Assembly: GCA_002841655.1 (NCBI GenBank)
Contig: PHAH01000055.1
Span: 1 to 5,667 of the forward strand
Direction of reading: 5' to 3'
DNA length: 5,667 nt
Origin: Candidatus Falkowbacteria bacterium HGW-Falkowbacteria-2
Lineage (GTDB): Bacteria > Patescibacteriota > Patescibacteriia > Patescibacteriales > UBA12465
The position numbers were made by a program, and so were the translations under genes. How positions within the stretch are numbered: the first letter of the stretch is position 1; the number at the start of each line of letters is the position of its first letter. This document shows positions 1-5,667 of the stretch, in pieces. The notes below the pieces were generated by a model, which did not search any database, was not told the DNA's origin, and was given only the letters and a program-made list of their open reading frames with translations.

Positions 1-2114
1 CCTGAACCGAAACCGGTGTCAAAACCCCATTCAAAAACCGAACGTGGAATATTGATATAACAACTAGCTAAGGTCGGAGCACAACGACCCTGCTTATATG
101 TTCCCGCGGGACAACAAATTTCCCCGGAACAATCCGCATCGATACTACAAGTACCAATTTCAAAATTTACATCATTACCCCAAGCACCGTTCTTCACTAC
201 TCTAACCGGACCGCTAACAGCTTGCGGCGGTGCATTTGGATTCAAACGATCAGCACCTCGGTCAGAAGTGATTACACCGCTGACACCTTTGTCTCGACTG
301 AAAATGGTAAGGCCGTTTGTTCCTAAATCGCCAAAATATTCACCCCAGAGCGTGACCGCGGTTCCCACTGGGCCACGAGGTGGCGAAATCTTACAAATAC
401 TACTCTTTAAAGCCTCATCACTATCGGCGGTAAATACATTTGGGTTTGCATTTTGAGAAGTGACTAGCACACCTGATAAATCTACCTTAATTTCATAGTT
501 GCCATCAGACAGTTCCGAGGGGACCTTAACAATTATCTGCTTGTCTTTCCAGATTGATGACCCACACGCTTCTGGGAAAATATAACTGGCTTCTTGATCG
601 CCGAAATATACCTTTGACTCCCCGCGCGCTCCACCGAAGCCGCCACCATGAATGGTGACATATTGCCCAGCACGACCGGTTGTTGGTTGAAAATGAGAGA
701 TATAAGGACCAGCATTCGGCTCTTCTTGTTTAACAAATTTTACATAATTACTTTTTTGCGGAACACCATTAACGGAGCTCACAACGAAGCTGCTCATACC
801 TCCCTTTTGTAGGTTAGGGATGGTTGAGGTTCCAGCTAAGCCGGCTGGATTAGCAAAAACCGAATCAAGCCCACGAACATTGCGCGCATAATCACCAAAG
901 TAGGCTTGTCCGCCACTATACAAATTGATACCAAAATAATTCACCTTATCACTTAACCGTCCAGATTCAGGAGTTAGTAAGCAAAGACCGGGTCGAACAA
1001 GGTCGTTAGCAATAAAGTCAGGCAACGCCGGACCAATGTCATCATTCGTCTTATCACTCTGACTATCCGCAGCTACTACCGTCAAAGGACCAGAGACAGA
1101 TGAGGCAGGCACAGTCACCACAATTTGATTATTCGTCCAGGAGTCAATACACTCAGGATTCACAACCGAAGGAGACACCCCAGGTACGTCACCAGGGAAC
1201 AATACTTTACTGCTTTCAGGATTATAGACACCGAAATTTGCGCCCATGATGGTAATTAAATTTCCATCTGTACCATTCGGAGTCACAACGTCACAACTCT
1301 GACTACAGTCATCATCACTAATACATGCCTTATTCGCATCTTCTTCGCAAAAGCCGCCAAGAGGACTGACCGCAGTGATTACTGGCTGCCCCTCACAGAC
1401 ACACGAGGCTGGTCCGCAGGTTAAGTATTCACCACACAAATTATTATCAGCATCACAAGTTGGTGTTGCGGCATCAGCATCACAGGAATCGCCCAACTGA
1501 CCCTTAGGCTGACAAGAACAAGAGTCACTATCGCAATAGCTATCAGTTGCACAGATTTGATCAGCCGCCTGACAACCAGGAAGCAAGGTATTGCTATCAC
1601 AACTAGTTGGTCCGCCGCCAGAATTACAATCAGAACCGAGACAAGGGCCCCAATAACCATCAATACAAGACATACCTCCCCCACAGCCGCAAGCTAGCGT
1701 CTGACCAGAAGTACAAGAGCTGCTGCCGCCGCTGCTATTAGTCGCCCCTAATAAACTGCTTAAAATAAAGGTTACGATGCCCCAAGCTGACAAAATGATG
1801 AGCAAGCCAATAACACCATTGCGAAGTATTTTTTTGGCTTGATCAATTTTTTCCTCTTGACCACCAGCTGTCATCCAAACAAATCCGCCCCATAGTATAA
1901 GACCAACCGCTATAATACCGAGCACAGACATCGCGATGTTAATCACGCGAGCAACGATAGTGCGAGGATCATCCTGGGTAAGGTTTACACTAGCGCCAAT
2001 TTCACTCATCCCAACATCGACTTGCGCCAAAGCGAGACGGAAAAAAGCCAGGCTTCCGAGCACAAGAATGCTCAAAGCCAGATAACGCAAAATATTGGTT
2101 TTGGATCTTAACAC
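1..2114 (-). CDS. Pilin-anchored, Cys-rich IPT/TIG-domain surface protein (partial, C-terminus missing)
   Basis: Reading the minus strand from 2114 gives 704 codons without a stop up to the window edge. Residues 1-30 form a signal peptide ending LALA|Q. Residues 60-82 and 101-122 are two hydrophobic helices around a basic loop (EEKIDQAKK), the pattern of VirB2/TrbC-like pilins. Residues 134-240 hold 18 cysteines. Four IPT/TIG-like beta-sandwich domains follow at about 244-350, 375-462, 470-553 and 574-654; the third (TTGRAGQYVTIHGGGFG, then VYFG) is the clearest. A second Cys-rich piece starts near 656. After signal cleavage the helices should place everything beyond residue 122 outside the cell, so an adhesin or surface appendage is likely; the ligand is unknown. 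The start is uncertain: GTG at 2114 is the furthest possible (in-frame TAA at 2148-2150), and TTG at 2090 gives a shorter signal peptide. No Shine-Dalgarno is visible. It lies 67 bp downstream of its paralogue. Confidence 0.88.
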   Translation of the reverse strand, partial: MLRSKTNILRYLALSILVLGSLAFFRLALAQVDVGMSEIGASVNLTQDDPRTIVARVINIAMSVLGIIAVGLILWGGFVWMTAGGQEEKIDQAKKILRNGVIGLLIILSAWGIVTFILSSLLGATNSSGGSSSCTSGQTLACGCGGGMSCIDGYWGPCLGSDCNSGGGPTSCDSNTLLPGCQAADQICATDSYCDSDSCSCQPKGQLGDSCDADAATPTCDADNNLCGEYLTCGPASCVCEGQPVITAVSPLGGFCEEDANKACISDDDCSQSCDVVTPNGTDGNLITIMGANFGVYNPESSKVLFPGDVPGVSPSVVNPECIDSWTNNQIVVTVPASSVSGPLTVVAADSQSDKTNDDIGPALPDFIANDLVRPGLCLLTPESGRLSDKVNYFGINLYSGGQAYFGDYARNVRGLDSVFANPAGLAGTSTIPNLQKGGMSSFVVSSVNGVPQKSNYVKFVKQEEPNAGPYISHFQPTTGRAGQYVTIHGGGFGGARGESKVYFGDQEASYIFPEACGSSIWKDKQIIVKVPSELSDGNYEIKVDLSGVLVTSQNANPNVFTADSDEALKSSICKISPPRGPVGTAVTLWGEYFGDLGTNGLTIFSRDKGVSGVITSDRGADRLNPNAPPQAVSGPVRVVKNGAWGNDVNFEIGTCSIDADCSGEICCPAGTYKQGRCAPTLASCYINIPRSVFEWGFDTGFGS
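1829..1853. repeat. 25-bp direct repeat, copy 1 (pilin loop coding)
   Basis: Identical over 25 bp to 4545-4569. It encodes the conserved basic loop (EKIDQAKK) between the two helices of the pilin segment in the IPT/TIG protein. It is part of the coding sequence and reflects the paralogy of the two genes. Confidence 0.7.
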
Positions 2115-2126
2115 AGGATTGAAACG

Positions 2127-2156
2127 GTTATAGGTTAAAGCCAGGCTTTAGACCAA
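2127..2156 (-). promoter_or_regulatory. Possible promoter of the partial IPT/TIG gene
   Basis: On the minus strand, TTGGTC (2151-2156) and TATAAC (2127-2132) are separated by 18 bp. The -10 matches five of six consensus bases, the -35 only three. The predicted start near 2120 would leave about 6 nt before the GTG at 2114, an almost leaderless mRNA, which fits the absence of a Shine-Dalgarno. The gene may instead be, or also be, read from the promoter upstream of the 880-aa gene. Confidence 0.35.
2136..2150. repeat. Palindrome in the spacer of the possible promoter
   Basis: TAAAGCCAGGCTTTA is a perfect 7-bp inverted repeat around a single central base. It fills most of the spacer between the proposed -35 and -10, a typical position for a repressor site or for a regulator that reshapes the spacer. 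No U-tract follows on either strand, so it is not an intrinsic terminator. As RNA it could form a short hairpin if the two surface genes are co-transcribed. Confidence 0.5.
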
Positions 2157-2181
2157 TAAGCCGGAGATAATAAAAAATACG

Positions 2182-4824
2182 TTACTCACAATTACCATTT
2201 TCACCTAAAGAAGCGCTCGGTACTCCGTAACAGCAGGAGGGATTTTCGGTGTCAGCATCACAGTTCGGACCTGCGCTTGGTTTATAGCAATTTTGATAAA
2301 TGTCTTTAATACCCGAGCCGACTTGCGACTTATAGGTCACAGAAGACTTCATTGGAGTATGATTGAGATATACGTAAGTTAAATCAGGCTCACCGTCGAG
2401 CGGAGCCACATCCCTGTTCTGTGCTGTCACCCAATATCCTAAGGGAGTAGGGGAGGAACTGAAGATATTAAGTAAGTGATGTTCAATACTTGTTTGTCCG
2501 CTCTTTACAAGAGTGCTACCAGTGCGGAGACTGCTATTCATCATTAAAGTGTCAAAAGCAATTTCAATCGGGGTATCGATGGCCACATTCCCAACACTAT
2601 TTGCAGGATTTACGGATGTAATGCGAGGCGGCTCCGACATGATAATATCATTAACATAGAACGACCAACGGTATTTATCTTTCAATTCTAAGTTCAAATT
2701 ATCGTTTTCATTATAAAACGCGATTGGTCCGTCGGCATAAACGTCGCGGTTACCATCAAGCGAATTTAAAGCGGCGTCAACCACGCCGTCGAGAGGACTT
2801 AAAGCTAAGGGGTAATTTTTTCCATTCGGGTCCTGGCAAATTCTTTTTCCCTCACTGTTGGCTGCACATGAGGTAAATGGTTGGTAGCGAGTACAATCAA
2901 AGTCAGTTTCACAGGTGCGAAGATTGGCGGCAACCATTTCAACAGCCAGATGACTATTGGCGGGCAAGCAATATATTTTTTCACCGCAACCGTTCATACC
3001 ACACTCCTTATCAGAAATAAACTCGACAGTTTTATAGGCATTACTAACCATGAACTTACCGGCGAGATAATTGCCCTGACAGATGCCGGCGCTGCAGTTA
3101 TAGGAAGCACAGTCACTATTCTGAACACAGGCAGAGCCATTCCCCAGGGTTGATTCCGCATTAACAATACGGATACTATTACTTACTTCATCAGCTGAAC
3201 CAGATAATTGTATCGGATTAACTCCTTCATTAAAATTTATTTGAACAACTGAATTCATCGGTCGGTCCTTCTTATCACGAGCCTCTTCAACGCGTATTAA
3301 ATCCTGACCATCTTTAAAAGGACTCAGCGATAATGCGACCGCATTGTTGGTTGTGAGAATTATATTGTTTCCAGCAGTACCAGCAATTTTTGCTGTTAGG
3401 ACTACTCTTGAGCCCACCTTATCAACGTTAATATCAGGATGCCCGCTCAACTTACTATATATGGCAGTAGCAACATCCTCCGTATTGCAGGTTGGCCCAC
3501 TCACTAAAATATTATTACCAGTACTATTTGCTGCAAAAGTATAAACTGAAGCGCCCACAGCTAAATTGCTTGCTAATACTTTTGGCTCAACGCTAACCTC
3601 CCAAGAATTTCCAGCCTGATAATTATCTGCCAGTAAGGTAAAGAAGCCGCCGAAGACCACTTCATTATTTTGCCAATTAGCAACACCGAGTAAAGTTGAG
3701 CCGGCGAATAATTGCGCCTGATTATTATCGCTCGTAACAGTTACTGTGTAGTTATTGTAAGAAGCTTGGTAATCTGAGGCAATGACAGCTGAGGCATCAT
3801 TTGTGCCCGCCATTCTTACTACCGAAATAATCTCTGCTGGCTGATAGATATCGGGGCAAGCCTGAACCTGAATCGCTGCAGTCGCATTCACAGCCGGTTG
3901 GCTCTGATTAAAGATGTCTTTTTCATTGTCTGGCAGAGGGAAAATTCCACCCCTCATAACTTGAGGCGGAGTGAGGTCGATAGTATTTGTTACCCTGAAA
4001 CTCCATTGTAAAAAATCACTGGAACAAGTTTTAAAGATTGACTCACCGTTATCTTTTTTAATACCGCTTGTTAAGCGAACACTGTAATCAACATCTCCTT
4101 CTGGCTGACCCAGAAAATCAGTCGGCATGATGACAAAATCCATACGGTCAGAAGATGCCTGCACCGTGGCTTTCACGTTATCAACACCATCACCCATGTC
4201 GTTTCTAAAAATCTTGATATTACTTGGATTGATAAGATTACAGGTCTGACTACAAGCACAGCTTGTCCCCGTTGCATCCTGACAAACAGTATCAAGGCTA
4301 ATCGCCTCTTTAAAGCTGACCATAATGGAAGTGTTCCTGGCAACCCCCTTTTGCCCGTCTTCCGGATAAACGCGCTCAACCGTACAGGCGCCAATCGCAC
4401 CCGCACCCGTAAGCAATGGCTGATTCGGCACATTAATACCAAAAAGCCCGCCGTTGGTCGCGCCAACGAGACGGTTTAAAACAAAGGTTGCGATACCCCA
4501 GGCAGAAAGGATAATAATTAAACCAATCACGGCGTTCCTCAGGGTTTTTTTGGCTTGATCAATTTTTTCTTCACTACCTCCACTCGTCATCCAAACAAAA
4601 CCAGCAAATATAATCAGCCCAACAGCGATGACCCCAAGAAAAAGGAGGGCGATATTGATGATCCGAGCGACAATAATCCGGGGATCCGTGGAGGAGAGCT
4701 GAATTGTATTTTCTATCGGGTCCATGCCGATATCAATATTCTGCGCGAACGCAAAATCAGCTAGGGAAAACCCCGCGACTATTAGCGCGAGAAATAATAA
4801 AAGAGAGAATAATCTACGACGCAT
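2182..4824 (-). CDS. Pilin-anchored Big_5/Ig-like Cys-rich surface protein, 880 aa
   Basis: Complete gene, ATG to TAA. Residues 1-28 are a signal peptide (three arginines, a hydrophobic core, then AFAQ). Helices at about 55-79 and 99-121 flank the basic loop SEEKIDQAKK, matching VirB2/TrbC-like pilin domains and the neighbouring paralogue almost residue for residue. The ectodomain has Big_5-like modules at about 148-283 (YPEDGQKGVARNTSIMVSF to QWSFRVTN), about 505-725 (VVQINFNEGV to YRWSFYVND, with a Cys-rich insert near 565-664) and 730-843 (VNPANSVGNVAIDTPIEIAF). Residues 428-496 resemble a repeat found in phage tail-sheath proteins (VVLTAKIAGTAGNNI). The C-terminus is Cys-rich (843-880), with about two dozen cysteines overall. 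Topology predicts an extracellular ectodomain, so the role is probably adhesion or a surface structure; this is inferred, not shown. No Shine-Dalgarno precedes the ATG, only A/T-rich sequence. It is divergent from the RelA/SpoT gene. Confidence 0.92.
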   Translation of the reverse strand: MRRRLFSLLLFLALIVAGFSLADFAFAQNIDIGMDPIENTIQLSSTDPRIIVARIINIALLFLGVIAVGLIIFAGFVWMTSGGSEEKIDQAKKTLRNAVIGLIIILSAWGIATFVLNRLVGATNGGLFGINVPNQPLLTGAGAIGACTVERVYPEDGQKGVARNTSIMVSFKEAISLDTVCQDATGTSCACSQTCNLINPSNIKIFRNDMGDGVDNVKATVQASSDRMDFVIMPTDFLGQPEGDVDYSVRLTSGIKKDNGESIFKTCSSDFLQWSFRVTNTIDLTPPQVMRGGIFPLPDNEKDIFNQSQPAVNATAAIQVQACPDIYQPAEIISVVRMAGTNDASAVIASDYQASYNNYTVTVTSDNNQAQLFAGSTLLGVANWQNNEVVFGGFFTLLADNYQAGNSWEVSVEPKVLASNLAVGASVYTFAANSTGNNILVSGPTCNTEDVATAIYSKLSGHPDINVDKVGSRVVLTAKIAGTAGNNIILTTNNAVALSLSPFKDGQDLIRVEEARDKKDRPMNSVVQINFNEGVNPIQLSGSADEVSNSIRIVNAESTLGNGSACVQNSDCASYNCSAGICQGNYLAGKFMVSNAYKTVEFISDKECGMNGCGEKIYCLPANSHLAVEMVAANLRTCETDFDCTRYQPFTSCAANSEGKRICQDPNGKNYPLALSPLDGVVDAALNSLDGNRDVYADGPIAFYNENDNLNLELKDKYRWSFYVNDIIMSEPPRITSVNPANSVGNVAIDTPIEIAFDTLMMNSSLRTGSTLVKSGQTSIEHHLLNIFSSSPTPLGYWVTAQNRDVAPLDGEPDLTYVYLNHTPMKSSVTYKSQVGSGIKDIYQNCYKPSAGPNCDADTENPSCCYGVPSASLGENGNCE
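4545..4569. repeat. 25-bp direct repeat, copy 2 (pilin loop coding)
   Basis: Second copy of the repeat at 1829-1853, encoding the same loop of the 880-residue protein in the same reading frame. The surrounding pilin-domain codons have diverged more in DNA than in protein. Confidence 0.7.
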
Positions 4825-4849
4825 TTTATTTTAATTGATTCGCAAAGCG

Positions 4850-4858
4850 TGTTATAAT
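4850..4858 (+). promoter_or_regulatory. Extended -10 promoter for the rel gene
   Basis: TGTTATAAT is an exact match to the extended -10 consensus TGnTATAAT. A 17-bp spacer puts the -35 at TTTAAT (4830-4835), a poor match, as is common for extended -10 promoters. Transcription would start near 4865, giving a 5' leader of about 50 nt before the ATG at 4916. This is a motif match only. Confidence 0.55.
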
Positions 4859-4881
4859 TTATTTACCTTGCGTTTGAAATA

Positions 4882-4890
4882 ATTATAACA
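4882..4890 (-). promoter_or_regulatory. Extended -10 promoter for the 880-aa surface protein gene
   Basis: On the minus strand this reads TGTTATAAT, again an exact extended -10. The -35 position at 17-bp spacing (4905-4910, TTTCAA) is weak. The predicted start lies near 4875, about 50 nt upstream of the ATG at 4824. The promoter lies downstream of the rel -10 in the rel direction, so the two polymerase footprints would overlap. Confidence 0.5.
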
Positions 4891-4915
4891 TAAATGACTA
4901 ATTCTTGAAAACGAC

Positions 4916-5667
4916 ATGACTATCGATCGCATCATCAACAAGTTCCTAGAGAAGCATCCGAACGAAGATCCGACGATGCTTCGCTTAGCGTACGATTTTG
5001 CGGCTGAAGCCCACGGTGGACAACTCCGTAAAACCGGCGAACCGTACATCCAACACCCGCTCCACACCGCCTATCTCCTCGCTGAAATTAATGCCGACCT
5101 CCCCACAATCGTAACCGGCCTAATTCACGACGTCCCCGAAGACACAGACTATACTTTTGAAGATGTTGAAAAAAACTTCGGCGCTGAAGTGGCCACCCTG
5201 GTCGCTGGTATCACTAAATTAGGCAAAATCAAATACCGCGGCATCGAACGCTATCGTGAAAACCTCAAAAAAATGTTTTTGGCGATGTCTTCTGATATCC
5301 GTGTCATATTTATTAAGTTCTGTGACCGTTTGCATAACTTACGTACTCTGGAAGGGCTGCCGCCATCAAAACAAAGAAGAATTGCCCAAGAAACACTTGA
5401 AATATACGCTCCAATTGCGGGTATGCTTGGCATCTGGCGTTTGAAATGGCAAATGGAAGATATCTGTTTCAAATATCTATACCCGCAAAAATTCCAAGAA
5501 CTTGAACAAGAATACGAAGTCGAAAAGAAGGCCGAACGTAATCAGTACTTCCAAAAAATTAAAAGTGAGCTAATGCCCCGCCTAAAGGAGGCGAGCATAA
5601 AGTATGATATTGAGGTTCGTTTCAAGCATCTATACAGCATCTACCTAAAAATGCAGCGAAAAGACCG
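4916..5667 (+). CDS. rel: RelA/SpoT-family (p)ppGpp synthetase/hydrolase, N-terminal part
   Basis: Encodes the first 250 residues of a Rel enzyme, the cytoplasmic controller of the stringent response, which makes (p)ppGpp from ATP and GDP/GTP and hydrolyses it. The HD hydrolase domain is clear: AHGGQLRKTGEPYIQHPL (residues 32-49), HDVPEDT (71-77), KFCDRLHNLRTL (134-145) and PIAGMLGIWRLKW (166-178). The metal-binding His33, His71, Asp72 and Asp137 and the catalytic Glu75-Asp76 pair are all present, so hydrolase activity is expected. The synthetase domain begins near residue 237 with RFKHLYSIYLKMQRKD, matching the family's GRPKHIYSIYRKM motif; its catalytic residues lie beyond the window, so synthetase activity cannot be judged. 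Full-length relatives run to roughly 700 residues or more. An in-frame TGA at 4895-4897 and no other ATG support this start. No Shine-Dalgarno is evident. Pro74 (usually Val) and Cys136 (usually Ala) are mild departures. Confidence 0.95.
   Translation, partial: MTIDRIINKFLEKHPNEDPTMLRLAYDFAAEAHGGQLRKTGEPYIQHPLHTAYLLAEINADLPTIVTGLIHDVPEDTDYTFEDVEKNFGAEVATLVAGITKLGKIKYRGIERYRENLKKMFLAMSSDIRVIFIKFCDRLHNLRTLEGLPPSKQRRIAQETLEIYAPIAGMLGIWRLKWQMEDICFKYLYPQKFQELEQEYEVEKKAERNQYFQKIKSELMPRLKEASIKYDIEVRFKHLYSIYLKMQRKD

Larger units (their letters stand above)
4850..4890. repeat. 10-bp perfect inverted repeat spanning both divergent -10 elements
   Basis: TGTTATAATT at 4850-4859 is repeated as its exact reverse complement AATTATAACA at 4881-4890, with 21 bp between. 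Arm centres are 31 bp apart, about three helical turns, so both arms face the same side of the DNA. Each arm carries the extended -10 of one gene. The symmetry could be a two-site operator, or may simply reflect two copies of a strong promoter consensus. It is unlikely to be a terminator: the stem is A/T-rich and has no U-tract. Confidence 0.6.

Noticed and set aside
533..736. Short minus-strand reading frame inside the IPT/TIG gene
   Set aside because: It lies in another frame of a continuous 704-codon coding region and has no recognisable domain; it is a shadow.
1440..1490. CRISPR or tandem repeat array, based on the repeated ATCAGCATCACA
   Set aside because: Only two copies, in frame and encoding CDAD; this is protein-level repetition in a Cys-rich domain.
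1421..1684. 87-residue hydrophobic minus-strand frame resembling a membrane protein
   Set aside because: It is the out-of-frame reading of the Cys-rich segment; repeated Asp and Cys codons read in another frame yield Val and Ile. The long frame with regular Cys spacing is the real one.
2115..2181. Intrinsic terminator between the two surface genes
   Set aside because: The hairpin at 2136-2150 has no following U-tract on either strand, and the T-run just after the stop codon is not preceded by a G/C-rich stem.
3337..3543. Prophage remnant, based on the tail-sheath-like stretch
   Set aside because: It is a single in-frame module within a secreted surface protein, with no other phage gene in the window.
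4173..4466. 97-residue minus-strand frame overlapping the 880-aa gene
   Set aside because: Entirely inside the first Big_5-like domain in another frame, with no start signal or domain.
5251..5472. Overlapping frames on both strands inside rel
   Set aside because: They fall within the conserved HD domain of the Rel enzyme and show no independent evidence of coding.
1..5667. Recoded TGA (glycine) as in Absconditabacteria/Gracilibacteria
   Set aside because: Glycine uses GGN codons throughout, and I saw no in-frame TGA in the three genes.

Overview
The window looks like a fragment from a Patescibacteria (Candidate Phyla Radiation) genome. That is an inference from architecture: two neighbouring genes each join a signal peptide and a two-helix VirB2/TrbC-like pilin segment to a very large cysteine-rich ectodomain, a layout I associate with CPR groups such as Falkowbacteria, Kuenenbacteria or Magasanikbacteria. 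None of the three genes has a recognisable Shine-Dalgarno sequence. TGA is not read as glycine, which argues against the Absconditabacteria/Gracilibacteria code.

Layout: bases 1-2114 (minus strand) hold a surface protein of at least 704 residues with four IPT/TIG-like domains; its C-terminus lies outside the window. After a 67-bp gap containing a palindrome and a possible promoter, 2182-4824 (minus) holds a complete 880-residue paralogue with Big_5-like (Ig-like) domains. A 91-bp divergent intergenic region (4825-4915) follows, and 4916-5667 (plus) holds the first 250 residues of a RelA/SpoT-family (p)ppGpp synthetase/hydrolase, cut by the window end.

The two minus-strand genes are tandem paralogues and probably co-transcribed, since no terminator is visible between them. 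Their N-termini are nearly the same: a cleavable signal peptide, helix 1, a short basic loop expected to be cytoplasmic, then helix 2. This topology puts the rest of each protein outside the cell. The ectodomains differ, suggesting one anchor displaying different adhesive modules. The stringent-response gene is transcribed divergently. A 10-bp perfect inverted repeat in the shared region supplies an exact extended -10 (TGnTATAAT) to each direction, so the two promoters overlap and may exclude one another.

No tRNA, rRNA, CRISPR array, transposon or intrinsic terminator was seen. The only non-coding stretches are the two intergenic regions, and both are annotated.
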